Of a DNA stretch of 64,000 bases, positions 1-9,804 are shown piece by piece (the stretch's first letter is position 1; each line of letters opens with the position of its first letter). The stretch lies in contig CAKZRP010000037.1 in the NCBI GenBank assembly GCA_937146765.1, positions 62,001 through 126,000 on the forward strand. The letters run 5' to 3'. This stretch comes from an uncultured Paracoccaceae bacterium. Its GTDB lineage: Bacteria; Pseudomonadota; Alphaproteobacteria; Rhodobacterales; Rhodobacteraceae. Position numbers and translations under genes: made by a program. The notes beneath the pieces are model-generated. The model saw nothing but the letters and a program-made list of their open reading frames with translations, had not been told where the DNA came from and made no database searches.

Positions 1-698
1 CCCAGACGCTGGTGGCCCCCATTGTGACGGCGGCGCTGTTCCTTCTGATCTTTTCCATCGCCATCGGCCCGCGCCGGGGCGATGTGATGGGGGTGCCGTT
101 TATGTCCTTCATCGCGCCGGGCATCATGATGATGACGGTGATCCAGAACGCCTTTGCCAATACCTCCTCCTCGATCGTGATCTCCAAGGTGCAGGGAAAT
201 ATCGTCGACACGCTGATGCCGCCGCTCTCTGGCGGAGAGATCCTCCTGGGCTATCTCGTCGGTGCGATTGCGCGCGGGCTTCTGGTGGCGCTGGGGATCG
301 GGCTTGGCCTTGTGCTGGTCTTGGGGCTGATGCCCGCGCATCCCTTGGTGGCTTTGGGCTTTGTGGTGCTGGGGGCGGCGTTTCTGGGCGGGCTTGGCAT
401 CGTCGCCGGGGTTTTCGCCGAGAAGTTCGACCAGATGGCGGCGATCACCAACTTTGTTGTCACGCCGCTCGCGTTTCTCTCCGGCACCTTCTATTCGGTC
501 GAGGCGCTGCCGCCGGTGCTCTATGCGATCAGCCATGTCAATCCGGTCTTCTACCTGATCGACGGGGTGCGCTATGGGATGATCGGAGTCTCCGACAGCA
601 ACCCGCTGGTCGGCGCGGTGATCTGCCTTGTCGCCACGGCGGTCATCTGCGGCATGGCCTGGCAGATGCTGCGCACGGGCTACCGCCTCAAGGCCTAA
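1..698 (+). CDS. ABC-2 type transporter permease, 3' part
   Basis: The reading frame is already open at base 3, so the 5' end lies before the window; about 232 residues are present. They form at least five hydrophobic segments. The segment around VTPLAFLSGTFYS followed by LPP is the usual signature of ABC-2 (NodJ/DrrB-like) permeases, where a broken helix precedes the last periplasmic loop. The partner ATPase is not in view and would be expected just upstream. Substrate cannot be told from sequence. The stop overlaps the stop of the convergent EamA gene by four bases. Confidence 0.85.
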   Translation, partial: QTLVAPIVTAALFLLIFSIAIGPRRGDVMGVPFMSFIAPGIMMMTVIQNAFANTSSSIVISKVQGNIVDTLMPPLSGGEILLGYLVGAIARGLLVALGIGLGLVLVLGLMPAHPLVALGFVVLGAAFLGGLGIVAGVFAEKFDQMAAITNFVVTPLAFLSGTFYSVEALPPVLYAISHVNPVFYLIDGVRYGMIGVSDSNPLVGAVICLVATAVICGMAWQMLRTGYRLKA

Positions 699-1609
699 GG
701 GGCAGGGCGGCGCAGGGTGACGCTGGGCCGCTTGCCATTCACAGTCTCGCGCCATGCCAGAAGCCCGGCACCGGACAGGATAATCCCCGCACCCAAAAGC
801 GAAATGCCATCCGGCAGCACGCCAAAGATCGCCGCATCATAAAGCGCGGCAAAGACCAGCGTCGCATAGGCAAAGGGCGCCACAAAAGAGGCATCCGCCC
901 GCGCCATGCCGTTGATGAAACAAGCCTGCGCACAGGCCATCAGCAGCCCCAGCGCCGCCAGAGCGCCCCATTGCGGCAGGGTCGGCATCTGCCACACGAG
1001 GGAGGCCGCGGCACTCGCGATCAGCATCCCGATGAGATTGTTGACCCAGAGGATCTGCAAGGGCGGCTCGCGCCCCGCCAGTTTCTTGATGAACACCAGC
1101 TCCGCCCCCATGGCGAGCGCCGCCCCCAGCGCCAGAAGCGCCGCGGGCTGAAAGCTCTCGGGGGTGGGGCGCAGCAGGACCATTGCACCGATCAGGGCAA
1201 TGAGGGCTGCCAGCCAGCGCCACTTGCCGACGGTCTCGCCCAGAAAGGGGATCGCCAGCACCATGCCGATCACCGGGTTCAGAAAGGAAATCGCCGTCGC
1301 ATCCGCCAGCGGGATGAAGGCAACGGCGGCGAACATCAAGGTGACTCCGCCCCAGCCAAAGCTCGATCGGCCGATATGCAGCCCCCAATGCGGCGCGCGG
1401 ATCTTCTGGCGCATCAGCACCACGGCGGTGGAGATCCCGAGGAAGGCAAAGACAAACCTGCCCTGGCTGATCTGCAGCGCGGGCAGGGCCGGGCCAAGCG
1501 TGTCGGTCCCCAAGGCCTTGGCCAGCAGGGTGGTCCCGGCGATGAAGACGGTGGCCAGAAGGATGAGCGCTGCAGCCAGCGGAGGATTCTGTGGGGTCGC
1601 ATATGTCAT
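695..1609 (-). CDS. EamA/DMT family membrane transporter
   Basis: A 304-residue protein with about ten hydrophobic helices in two EamA repeats. Each repeat ends in the typical tight pattern: first half near FLNPVIGMVLAIPFLGE, second half near FAYATLVFAALYDAAIFG. Family members export or import small metabolites across the inner membrane; the substrate cannot be inferred. It is transcribed divergently from argD and converges with the ABC permease. It is one of three EamA genes in the window (also at 45017 and 60177). Confidence 0.85.
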   Translation of the reverse strand: MTYATPQNPPLAAALILLATVFIAGTTLLAKALGTDTLGPALPALQISQGRFVFAFLGISTAVVLMRQKIRAPHWGLHIGRSSFGWGGVTLMFAAVAFIPLADATAISFLNPVIGMVLAIPFLGETVGKWRWLAALIALIGAMVLLRPTPESFQPAALLALGAALAMGAELVFIKKLAGREPPLQILWVNNLIGMLIASAAASLVWQMPTLPQWGALAALGLLMACAQACFINGMARADASFVAPFAYATLVFAALYDAAIFGVLPDGISLLGAGIILSGAGLLAWRETVNGKRPSVTLRRPAP

Positions 1610-1975
1610 GGCTCAACCGGTGCGGCAGGGCGGCGCCAAAGGCAAGCGCAAAGGATGCGGCGCGCACCGAGGTCTTGCCGGGCGGCTGGGTGACATTTTG
1701 TGCGGCACGCCCCTCCAAAAGGGGTTTTCAGGCGGTGATTCCTCCGTTATGCAGCATCCTCATGATCAAACAAGCCCTCTCCCTGTCGGTCCGACGCCGA
1801 CGCCGTAGTGCCTGACACGCTGCCACACGCAGCGGATTTGATCCTGCGCGCCCGAAGCTTCCGGCAAGAGGGCGCGAAACCTCCCAAACCCTTGGACCGA
1901 TTTCTTGACCGAGGCCCCGGACTGGGGCACTGAATTGGTCCTGACCCTCTCATTGTCATGACAAGGATGATCCCA
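1610..1975. other. Intergenic region, EamA/argD divergent promoters
   Basis: About 365 bases between the divergent EamA and argD starts. No coding potential beyond short shadows. A TTGACC at about 1903 could be a -35 box for argD, but no convincing -10 follows at normal spacing. I see no ARG-box-like palindrome. Confidence 0.4.
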
Positions 1976-3151
1976 ATGATCGCTTCCGTTCTTCCGACCT
2001 ACAATCGGGCGCCCCTGAACTTCGTCAAAGGCGAAGGCTCCTGGCTGATCGAGGCGGATGGCCGACGCTTTCTGGATCTGGGCTCGGGCATCGCGGTGAA
2101 CGCGCTGGGCCATGCTCATCCGGCGCTGGTCGATGCGCTCACGAGCCAGGCGCAAAACCTCTGGCATGTCTCCAACCTCTACCAGATCCCGCAGCAGCAG
2201 GCGCTGGCGGACAAGCTGGTGGCGGAAACCTTTGCCGATACGGTGTTTTTCACCAACTCCGGCACCGAGGCCTGCGAGCTGGCGGTGAAAATGGCGCGCA
2301 AGTATTTCTACGACAAGGGCCAGCCGGAGAAGGTGGAGATCCTCACCTTCGAGGGCTCCTTCCACGGGCGCTCCTCCGCCGGGATCGCGGCCGCAGGCTC
2401 GGAAAAGATGACCAAGGGCTTCGGCCCCCTCTTGCCGGGCTTTGTGCATCTGCCCTGGGGCGACCTGCAGGCGGTCGAGGCGGCGATTGGCGAGACCACC
2501 GCAGCGGTCATGGTCGAGCCGGTGCAGGGCGAAGGCGGCATCCGCCCGATGCCCGATGAGGAGCTGAAGGAGCTGCGCGCGCTTTGCGACGAACACGGCA
2601 TCCTGTTGATCCTTGACGAGGTGCAATGTGGCGTCGGCCGCACCGGCAAGCTCTTTGCCCATCAATGGGCGGGCATCACGCCCGATATCATGATGGTGGC
2701 CAAGGGCATCGGCGGCGGCTTCCCGCTTGGCGCAGTGCTGGCGACCGAGAACGCGGCTTCCGGCATGACCGCGGGCACCCATGGCTCCACCTATGGCGGC
2801 AACCCCTTGGGCTGTGCCGTGGGCAATGCGGTGATGGAGATCATCGCCGCGCCCGAGTTCCTCGCCGAAGTGAATCGCAAGTCGGGCCTGATGCGCCAGA
2901 AACTCGAAGGTCTGGTGGCCTCCCATCCGGAGGTCTTTGAAGAGGTGCGCGGCTCTGGCCTGATGCTGGGTCTGAAATGCAAGGCCTCCAACCTCGATGT
3001 GGTCAAAGCCGGCTATGATGCGCTCGTCACCCTGGTGCCCGCCGCCGACAATGTGATCCGCCTCTTGCCCGCGCTGACCATCACGGACGAAGAGATCGAA
3101 GAGGCCCGCGCGCGCATCGACGCCGCCGCCACCGCGGTCGCGACCGCCTGA
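1976..3151 (+). CDS. argD: Acetylornithine/succinyldiaminopimelate aminotransferase ArgD
   Basis: Class III PLP-dependent aminotransferase that makes N-acetylornithine in arginine biosynthesis, and can act on N-succinyl-LL-diaminopimelate. The PLP lysine is Lys243 in AKGIGGGFPLGAV; FTNSGTEACELAVKMAR and LDEVQCGVGRTG are also present. I take the third in-frame ATG (1976): AAGGA at 1963-1967 sits eight bases ahead of it, and the protein then begins MIASVLPTYNRAPL, as usual for the family. ATGs at 1958 and 1967 are alternatives. At 391 residues it is full length. It is followed by argF, which uses ornithine two steps later. Confidence 0.95.
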   Translation: MIASVLPTYNRAPLNFVKGEGSWLIEADGRRFLDLGSGIAVNALGHAHPALVDALTSQAQNLWHVSNLYQIPQQQALADKLVAETFADTVFFTNSGTEACELAVKMARKYFYDKGQPEKVEILTFEGSFHGRSSAGIAAAGSEKMTKGFGPLLPGFVHLPWGDLQAVEAAIGETTAAVMVEPVQGEGGIRPMPDEELKELRALCDEHGILLILDEVQCGVGRTGKLFAHQWAGITPDIMMVAKGIGGGFPLGAVLATENAASGMTAGTHGSTYGGNPLGCAVGNAVMEIIAAPEFLAEVNRKSGLMRQKLEGLVASHPEVFEEVRGSGLMLGLKCKASNLDVVKAGYDALVTLVPAADNVIRLLPALTITDEEIEEARARIDAAATAVATA

Positions 3152-3159
3152 CCTTCATC

Positions 3160-3205
3160 TTCCTAAAAATATCCCGGGGGTGCGGGGGCTGGCCCCCGCC
3201 GCTCC
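3160..3205. repeat. REP-like intergenic palindrome between argD and argF
   Basis: Just after the argD stop comes the AT-rich stretch CCTAAAAATATCCC, then a GC palindrome: GCGGGGGC at 3182-3189 faces GCCCCCGC at 3192-3199 across two bases. There is no T-run, so it is not a classical terminator. From memory, the same AT-block plus GC-stem layout is scattered through intergenic regions of Roseobacter genomes; only one copy is visible here. It may stop or stabilise transcripts. Confidence 0.5.
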
Positions 3206-3229
3206 CCACCCAGAAAAGCGACTGACCAC

Positions 3230-4156
3230 ATGAACCATTTCCTCGACATCCATAAGACCTCGCCCGAAGACCTGCGCCACATCATCGATCAGGCCGCCGC
3301 CATGAAAGCCGCCCGCGCGGGCCGTCCCAAGGGCACGCCCGACGACGAACAGCCCCTCAAGGGCCGCATGGTGGCGCTGATCTTTGAAAAGCCCTCGACC
3401 CGGACCCGCGTCTCCTTTGACGTTGGCGTGCGCCAGATGGGCGGCGAGACCATGGTGCTCTCGGGCAAGGACATGCAGCTTGGCCATGGCGAGACCATTG
3501 CCGACACCGCCCGGGTGATGTCGCGCTATGTGGACCTGATCATGATCCGCACCTTCGACGAAACGGTGCTGACCGAGATGGCTGAATATGCCTCGGTGCC
3601 GGTGATCAACGGGCTCACCGACCGCACGCATCCCTGTCAGATCATGGCGGATATCCAGACCTTTGAAGAGCACCGTGGCCCGATCAAGGGCAAGAAGGTG
3701 GTCTGGACCGGCGATGGCAACAATGTCTGCGCCTCCTTCATCCATGCCGCCGGGCAATTCGGGTTCGACTTCACCTTCACCGGTCCAAAGCAGCTCGACC
3801 CCGAGGACGAGTTTGTCGGCCTCGCCCGCCGGGCAGGCTCGACCATCACCATCGAACGCGATCCGGTGAAGGCGGTCGAGGGCGCCGATCTGGTGGTCGC
3901 CGATACCTGGGTGTCGATGCACGACAGCCAATCCTCGAAAGAGCGGCGCCACAACATGCTGCGGCCCTATCAGGTCAACGAGGCGCTGATGGCCCATGCC
4001 AAGCCCGATGCGCTCTTCATGCACTGCCTGCCTGCCCATCGAGAGGAGGAGGTGACCTCCGCCGTGATGGATGGTCCGCAATCGGTGATCTTTGACGAGG
4101 CCGAGAACCGCCTTCACGCGCAAAAGGCGGTGATGCGCTGGTGCCTCGGGGTCTGA
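3230..4156 (+). CDS. argF: Ornithine carbamoyltransferase ArgF
   Basis: Joins carbamoyl phosphate to ornithine to give citrulline, in the cytoplasm as a trimer. All diagnostic motifs are in place: STRTR carbamoyl phosphate site at residues 56-60, HPCQ at 134-137, and HCLP at 265-268. The length of 308 residues is normal. It follows argD in the same direction with a 78-base gap holding a palindromic element, so the two could be co-transcribed or separately tuned. Confidence 0.97.
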   Translation: MNHFLDIHKTSPEDLRHIIDQAAAMKAARAGRPKGTPDDEQPLKGRMVALIFEKPSTRTRVSFDVGVRQMGGETMVLSGKDMQLGHGETIADTARVMSRYVDLIMIRTFDETVLTEMAEYASVPVINGLTDRTHPCQIMADIQTFEEHRGPIKGKKVVWTGDGNNVCASFIHAAGQFGFDFTFTGPKQLDPEDEFVGLARRAGSTITIERDPVKAVEGADLVVADTWVSMHDSQSSKERRHNMLRPYQVNEALMAHAKPDALFMHCLPAHREEEVTSAVMDGPQSVIFDEAENRLHAQKAVMRWCLGV

Positions 4157-4165
4157 GGTCCCGGC

Positions 4166-4188
4166 GCTGGCGGGATCAGCCCGCCAGC
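4166..4188. terminator. Inverted repeat between convergent argF and phosphate transporter
   Basis: Nine-base arms GCTGGCGGG (4166-4174) and CCCGCCAGC (4180-4188) with a five-base loop, overlapping the stop codon of the minus-strand transporter. Placed to act on both converging transcripts. There is no T-run on either side, so intrinsic termination is uncertain. Confidence 0.4.
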
Positions 4189-5669
4189 AGGTAAAGCAGC
4201 GTGTAGAGCGCGGCCGAGAGGCTTGCCGCCACTGGCACCGTGATGAGCCAGGCCGCCAGGATGGTCAGCACATGGCTGCGTCGCACCAGGCGGCGGCGGC
4301 TGCGATCCTCCTGCGGCAGGCCGAGACGCGCGGGCTCCAGCCCTCTTGCACGCTCGCGCGCCGCCATATGCTCGCGGTAGAAACCCACGCCCATCACCGC
4401 CCCCACCGCCACATGGGTGGAGGAGACAGGGATGCCGAGCCAGCTCGCGGCGATCACGGTCAGCGCCGCCGAGGTGGAGACGCAATAGGCGCGGATCGGG
4501 TTCAGCTTGGTGATCTGGCTGCCGACCATGGTGACCAGTCGCGGCCCAAAGAGCACCACCCCGAGCGCCATGCCGAAAGCGCCGATCATCAGCGCCCAGA
4601 CCGGCACAGGCAGCGGCGCAAAGGCATTGATCTCGGCCGGGTGACTGCCGGCCCCGGCATCGGCGCTGGCCCGCAGGATGGCCGCCAGAGGACCAATGGC
4701 ATTGGCCACGTCATTGGCTCCATGGGCAAAGGACATCAGCACCGCCGCGATCACCAGCGGCAGGCGGAACAGGCTCTTGATGGCCCCCTTGCGGCTTTCG
4801 AGCGCACCGGCGCGCCGGTGGATCAGGGGCCGGGCGATCAGATAGGAGAGCCCCCCGGCACAGAGCCCGACCATGAGCGCCTGCAGCGGCGACGCCTGCA
4901 AGAGCCGATCGGGCAGTTTGAGGGTAAAGAACATGCCGAAGGCCCCGCCCATCCCGGCCAGAAACAGGGGCACCCAACGACGTGCGGCGGCGAGCTTGTC
5001 CTCGGTGCCGGTGATCAGCTGCCGGATCAGTGCCAGCAGGGTCATTGCCAGAAGCGCGCCGATCACCGGCGACAGGCTCCAGCTGGCGGCGATGCCGCCA
5101 AAGGTCAGCCAATCCACGGCTGCAAACCCCGCAGCCGCGGTGGTGGCACCGACAATGGCGCCGATGATGGTCTGGGTGGTGGAGACCGGGGCGCCGATCC
5201 AGGTGGCGATATTGACCCAGAGCGCCGAGGCCACCATGGCGGCCATCATCGCCTGCACCAGCACCCTTGCCTCGCTGATGCTGTTGGGGTCGATCAGCCG
5301 GGTCGAAACGGTGGTGACCACTTCGCTGCCGCCAAGGAGTGCCCCGGCGACCTCGGCCACCGCCGCTGCCGCCAGCGCGCCCGCCATCGGCAAGGCGCGG
5401 GCACCCACCACCGGACCCATGTTGTTGGCCACGTCATTGGCGCCGATGTTGATCGCGAGATAGGCCCCGAAGACCGCAGCCGTTGCCACCATCACCGTGG
5501 TCGGCGAGGTGCCGAGCGCCAGCGCGGCCAGGAGGCCCGCCAGCGCCATGAAGGCCAGCGCCAGGCCGATTTTCAGAAGCGGGCGGGTGACATGGCCGGC
5601 GGTCCGCTCCACCTGGGTCACGCGGGCGAGGTCCTTGTCGAGGCTGCGCCAGTCGGGTTTGTCAGACAT
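4176..5669 (-). CDS. Inorganic phosphate transporter, Pit family
   Basis: A 497-residue inner membrane protein of the PHO-4/Pit family, which takes up phosphate (as metal-phosphate) driven by protons, or by sodium in some relatives. The two inverted repeats each carry the family signature: GANDVANNMGPVVGARALPM in the N-half and GANDVANAIGPLAAI in the C-half. About 80 residues before the first repeat include a short polar N-terminus and two helices. No PhoU-like Pit accessory gene lies beside it. It converges with argF. Confidence 0.93.
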   Translation of the reverse strand: MSDKPDWRSLDKDLARVTQVERTAGHVTRPLLKIGLALAFMALAGLLAALALGTSPTTVMVATAAVFGAYLAINIGANDVANNMGPVVGARALPMAGALAAAAVAEVAGALLGGSEVVTTVSTRLIDPNSISEARVLVQAMMAAMVASALWVNIATWIGAPVSTTQTIIGAIVGATTAAAGFAAVDWLTFGGIAASWSLSPVIGALLAMTLLALIRQLITGTEDKLAAARRWVPLFLAGMGGAFGMFFTLKLPDRLLQASPLQALMVGLCAGGLSYLIARPLIHRRAGALESRKGAIKSLFRLPLVIAAVLMSFAHGANDVANAIGPLAAILRASADAGAGSHPAEINAFAPLPVPVWALMIGAFGMALGVVLFGPRLVTMVGSQITKLNPIRAYCVSTSAALTVIAASWLGIPVSSTHVAVGAVMGVGFYREHMAARERARGLEPARLGLPQEDRSRRRLVRRSHVLTILAAWLITVPVAASLSAALYTLLYLLAG

Positions 5670-5771
5670 CGCGCTTTCCTTGGAACAGGGCGGCTGGGCG
5701 GGGCGCAGAGATCCGCCGATCCGCGCCCGCGAGCAGTCTGACAGGGACGTGTAACCGGCAGATCACGCCGT

Positions 5772-6230
5772 TCAAAACCGACCCAGAAGCGCGCTCAACT
5801 GCGGTTCGTCCACCAGGCGTGCGGCCTCGGCGGGGCTGACCCAGTTGCGGCTGCGTTCGCGCGCCTCGGGGAAATCGTCGCGCATCTCCAGCACCTCGAC
5901 CCCGTAGACCAGGGTCTCGAGCGGTTCCAGCGCGCCATTGTCCAGCCGCTTGTCATAGTGGTACTGGCCAAGCGGCACATCCTCGAACCGGCCCTTGAGC
6001 ACGCCGGCCTCTTCCCAGGCTTCCTGCGCGGCGCTTTCCGCGCTGGTCTTGCCGACCATGGGCCAGCCCTTGGGCAGCACCCAGCGCCCGGTGTCGCGGC
6101 TGGTGATCAGCAGGACCTCGCGCCCACCTGCAGCCGGACGCCAGCACAGGGCCGCCACCTGCAGACGACGCGGGCGCACCAGCATCGGCAGGAGGGTCTG
6201 GGACCAGAATTTGCGCAGGCTCTGTTGCAT
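5772..6230 (-). CDS. NUDIX hydrolase
   Basis: A 152-residue protein starting MQQSLRKFWSQ; the open frame extends upstream, but those residues are low-complexity translation of non-coding DNA. The Nudix box reads G-x5-K-x7-QEAWEEAGV, so the glutamate and arginine of the consensus are K and Q, while the metal-binding EE core is kept. LPKGWPMVGK resembles the diphosphoinositol polyphosphate / diadenosine polyphosphate subgroup. Substrate is likely a nucleoside or inositol polyphosphate, but this cannot be fixed from sequence. Confidence 0.88.
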   Translation of the reverse strand: MQQSLRKFWSQTLLPMLVRPRRLQVAALCWRPAAGGREVLLITSRDTGRWVLPKGWPMVGKTSAESAAQEAWEEAGVLKGRFEDVPLGQYHYDKRLDNGALEPLETLVYGVEVLEMRDDFPEARERSRNWVSPAEAARLVDEPQLSALLGRF

Positions 6231-6393
6231 GGGGCGAGTATAATCCGGAGAAGGTGGAGTAGGTCTGAATGTGGCGCAGCGCAGTGGCTGATCGACAGGA
6301 AATATGGGAAATTTTCCGAAACTGCAACCGGATTGCGTGAGATGTCGCAGGTTGCGCGGGGAAAATGCCCGTCTCCTGTGGGGAAATGTCCGC

Positions 6394-8904
6394 TTATTGG
6401 GCGCGAGGTTTGGCGCGCAGGGTCGCCTCAGCCTGGGTGGGGTCTTCGGGCCACGGGTGTCTGGGGTATTGCGCGCGCATGTCCTTGCGTACATCGGCGT
6501 AAGAGCCGGCCCAGAAGCCCGGTAGGTCGCGGGTGATCTGGATCGGGCGACGGGCAGGGGAGAGGAGGGTGATCTTGAGTGCGATACCGGCCACGGTGGG
6601 GTGGCGGCTGACACCGAAAAGCTCTTGCAGGCGGACCTCGATGGCGGGGATCTCGTCCTCATAGGAAATCGGGATCTGGCGGCCCAGCGGGGTGGTGAAG
6701 CTGCCCGGCACCTCGCGGTCGAGGCGCTGGGTCTGCTCCCAGGTCAAAGCGGCGCGCAGGGCATTGAGGGGATCAAAGCGTTTCCAATCCTCGGCGGAGC
6801 GCACGCCGGAGAGCATGGGCAGGAGCCAGTCTTCGAGGCTGGAAAGGAGGCCGCTTTCGGAGAAGTCCGGCATGTCGTGGCCATCCGCGCGCAAGAGTTC
6901 GACGCGGGTGGCGAGGCGTTTGGCGGCGCCGTCGAGCCGCAGGCCAAGGTCGCGCACGCCCTCGAGCATGGCGGTGGCGATGGCCTCTTTTGGGGCATCC
7001 TTCCAGATGCGGTCGTCAAGCACCAGCGCGCCGAAGCGCTCCTGCTGGCGGGCCAGCACGCGGCGGTCGCGTTTGGACCAGAGGCAGAGATCCTGCCATT
7101 GGATCTGCTCGGCAAAGAGGCTGCGGATCTCGCTGAGGGCGAGGGGGGCGGCGAGGCGCACCTTGGCCTCGCGCGGGTTGCCGTCGCTGTCGAGGATCAC
7201 GAGGAAAGGCTGGCTGGCGAGCGGGTCGGCATTGTCAAGGACCGCGCCCTTGCCGCCCGAGAGCACATAGCGCGCCTCATCGCCCTTGCGGCGCTGGGCG
7301 ACGCGGTCGGGATAGGCAAGCGCGGCCATGGCGGCGGGGGAGAGGTCAGTTTTGACCTCGGGCTTTAGGTCGGGAGCGGCGGGTCCGCCCTTGGCACCAG
7401 AGGCAGGCTCCACGCGCCCGCCGCTGCGCTGGCGCAGGCGTTTCGCCTCACCCGTGATGGCCTGCACCGCGGGTGTTGCGACCTGATAGGGGCGGCGCTC
7501 GCGGAATTTGCGCAGGTCGGTGAGGGCCTCCAGCCGCAGGGCGAGATCGACCGGCGCGCCGCGCAAGGGGTCGCGGTCTGCCATAAGGGCGGCGAGCAGG
7601 GCGGCCTGAGGGCCCGCCAGTGCCAGCATATGCGCTAGACGCGGGTGCAGGGGCAGGCGCGCAAGGGTGCGGCCATGGGGGGTGATCCGACCTTGGGCGT
7701 CCAAGGCGCCGAGCATCTGCAGGAGCGCGCGTGCCTCAGCCAGACTGCCGGCTGGGGGCTGGGTCAGGAGCGGCAGGTCCTGCGGCTCCGCCCCCCAGAG
7801 CGCCAGCTCGAGCGCCAGACCGGTGAGGTCGGCGGCCTCGATTTCGGCCGGGGGGAAGGCCAGAAGCGCGCCCTCTTCGCCCTTGGACCAGAGGCGGTAA
7901 CAGGTCCCCTCGGCCACCCGGCCGGCGCGCCCCGAGCGCTGCGTCGCCTCGGCGCGGGTCACCCGCTCGGTCACCAGCCGGGACATGCCGGAACCGGGAT
8001 CAAACCGGGCGCGCCGCGCCTGTCCCATGTCCACCACCACGCGGATATCCTCGATGGTGAGCGAGGTTTCGGCGATGGAGGTGGCAAGCACCACCTTGCG
8101 GCCCTCGGGTGCGGGGGCGATGGCGGCGCGTTGCTCGGCAAAGGGCAAGGCACCATAGAGCGGGCGGATGTGGCAGGTCGCGGGCAGGCGCTGGGCCAGC
8201 GTGGTCGCGGCGCGGCGGATTTCGCCCTCGCCAGGCAGAAAGACCAATATCCCGCCGCCTGCGCGGCGCGTCTCGGCCTCGGCCCGCACCACGAGATCGG
8301 CCAGCGCATCTCCTTTGCGGGCCTGTGCGGGCAGGGGGGTGTCGAGCCAGCGGGTCTCGACCGGATAGCTGCGCCCCTCGGAGGTGATGATGGGGGCTTG
8401 CATCAGCGCCGCCACCGGCGCGGCGTCCAGGGTGGCGGACATGGCCAGCAAGATCAGATCGTCGCGCAGGGCGCTTGCGACCTCAAGGCAGAAGGCGAGG
8501 CCAAGGTCGCCGTTGAGAGAGCGTTCGTGAAATTCGTCAAAGATCACCGCGCCGATGCCGGGCAGTTCGGCGTCTGATTGCAGCATCCGGGTCAGGATGC
8601 CCTCGGTCACCACTTCGATGCGGGTCTTGCCCGAGACCTTGGCCTCGCCCCGCACCCGGTAGCCGACCGTCTCGCCCACGGGTTCGCCCAAGGAGGAGGC
8701 CATGCGTTCGGCGGCGGCGCGGGCGGCGAGGCGGCGCGGCTCCAGCATCAGGATGCGGCCCTGGGTCAGACCGGCCTCGAGCATCGCCAGGGGCACTTTG
8801 GTGGTCTTGCCCGCGCCCGGCGGCGCTTGCAGCACGGCACGGCCGGCGCGTTTCAGCGCGGCGATGAGGTCGGGCAGGGCGTCGTCAATCGGCAGGCGGG
8901 TCAT
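6394..8904 (-). CDS. hrpB: ATP-dependent helicase HrpB
   Basis: DEAH-type superfamily 2 helicase of about 836 residues. Walker A APPGAGKTT is at residues 27-35, the DEFH box at 123-126, followed by SAT and the helicase C domain motif QRSGRAGR, then the HrpB-specific C-terminal region. The start is placed at 8904 (MTRLPIDDALPDL), where similarity to relatives begins; an ATG at 8922 adds six residues. Its physiological role is poorly known, although E. coli HrpB has no strong phenotype. Large open frames on the opposite strand here are shadows. Confidence 0.93.
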   Translation of the reverse strand: MTRLPIDDALPDLIAALKRAGRAVLQAPPGAGKTTKVPLAMLEAGLTQGRILMLEPRRLAARAAAERMASSLGEPVGETVGYRVRGEAKVSGKTRIEVVTEGILTRMLQSDAELPGIGAVIFDEFHERSLNGDLGLAFCLEVASALRDDLILLAMSATLDAAPVAALMQAPIITSEGRSYPVETRWLDTPLPAQARKGDALADLVVRAEAETRRAGGGILVFLPGEGEIRRAATTLAQRLPATCHIRPLYGALPFAEQRAAIAPAPEGRKVVLATSIAETSLTIEDIRVVVDMGQARRARFDPGSGMSRLVTERVTRAEATQRSGRAGRVAEGTCYRLWSKGEEGALLAFPPAEIEAADLTGLALELALWGAEPQDLPLLTQPPAGSLAEARALLQMLGALDAQGRITPHGRTLARLPLHPRLAHMLALAGPQAALLAALMADRDPLRGAPVDLALRLEALTDLRKFRERRPYQVATPAVQAITGEAKRLRQRSGGRVEPASGAKGGPAAPDLKPEVKTDLSPAAMAALAYPDRVAQRRKGDEARYVLSGGKGAVLDNADPLASQPFLVILDSDGNPREAKVRLAAPLALSEIRSLFAEQIQWQDLCLWSKRDRRVLARQQERFGALVLDDRIWKDAPKEAIATAMLEGVRDLGLRLDGAAKRLATRVELLRADGHDMPDFSESGLLSSLEDWLLPMLSGVRSAEDWKRFDPLNALRAALTWEQTQRLDREVPGSFTTPLGRQIPISYEDEIPAIEVRLQELFGVSRHPTVAGIALKITLLSPARRPIQITRDLPGFWAGSYADVRKDMRAQYPRHPWPEDPTQAEATLRAKPRAQ

Positions 8905-8949
8905 GGCGGCGCTTATCGCCAATCGCGCGGGGCACGTCCAGAGGGCGCG

Positions 8950-9678
8950 CTAGTCAAGGAGGGTCAGGCTGAGACTGCCGAAGATGGTCTCAACCCGGGC
9001 TTCGGCCAGCAGGTAAGCCCCGGTGGGGCCGGGGACATAGCGCAGGGCGAGGTCGAAGGCACGGGCGCGGGCGAGTTGATCGGCGCTATAGCCGGCTTCG
9101 CGCAGGAACTGGCCATTGCAGGTGACCTCCGGTCCCTCGGGTCTTGGCGGCGCAAGTCGCACCCGGGTGCGCCGCGCGCCGTCAAACACCGGCTGGTCCA
9201 TCCCGCACAGGGTCTCTGCGGGGCGTGGGGTGGCCACGATCAGCAGCGTGCTTGCGGGATCCAGCGCATCGCCCTGCGCGGCCGGATCGGCGGGGGTGCC
9301 CTCCGGGTTGACCGCACCTTCGGTGACCTGCGGCAGGCCTGCGCGCCAACTCAGGGTCACGTCGGACTGCCGCCGCCCGGTGTCGATGTTTTCCCGGTAG
9401 TGTCGCGGCACCGGGTGCAGGGCTGCCAGAGCGCCTGCGGCCTGCATGTCCATGCGGATGCGGGCAAAGACCTGCATCATGCCGCTGGTCTGGAACCGGC
9501 TGGAAATGGCATAGCGCCCCTCCCCCTGCTGCGAGACCAATCGGAAGGTGCCGAGTTTCATCCCGAGGCCGCGCACCTCATAGAGTTGGGTGACCTCCTG
9601 AGCCGTTGCACCTTGCGTCAGCGGTATCCCCAGCAGTGCGGCAAGGAGCGTTCCGAAGACAGTTGACCGAACCGACAT
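8950..9678 (-). CDS. DUF3108 family exported protein
   Basis: A 242-residue protein beginning MSVRSTVFGTLLAALLGIP, a clear signal peptide ending near TQGATAQE. The mature part (YEVRGLGMKLGTFRLVSQ, then TSGMMQVFARIRMDMQ) matches the beta-rich DUF3108 pattern, a predicted periplasmic or outer-membrane-associated fold. The frame is open far upstream, but only this part looks like protein. It lies 45 bases downstream of hrpB's start on the same strand and could be co-transcribed with it. It diverges from meaB. Confidence 0.75.
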   Translation of the reverse strand: MSVRSTVFGTLLAALLGIPLTQGATAQEVTQLYEVRGLGMKLGTFRLVSQQGEGRYAISSRFQTSGMMQVFARIRMDMQAAGALAALHPVPRHYRENIDTGRRQSDVTLSWRAGLPQVTEGAVNPEGTPADPAAQGDALDPASTLLIVATPRPAETLCGMDQPVFDGARRTRVRLAPPRPEGPEVTCNGQFLREAGYSADQLARARAFDLALRYVPGPTGAYLLAEARVETIFGSLSLTLLD

Positions 9679-9804
9679 GACTGCGACCCCTCGCGACTGA
9701 TGCCCGACCCGCGGCAGTGATAGCGCCCGCGGATGGGGCGCGCCACTGGACAAACGCGCCCCCCATGCGCCATCAAGACGCGACGAGGAAAAATGAGGCG
9801 CGCC

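Noticed and set aside
4272..5741. 489-residue open frame on the plus strand opposite the phosphate transporter
   Set aside because: Composition is His/Gly/Arg-rich and mirrors the transporter's codons; no domain pattern, and the minus-strand gene is certain.
8578..9666. 362-residue plus-strand open frame across hrpB and the DUF3108 gene
   Set aside because: Spans two real minus-strand genes and has no family features.
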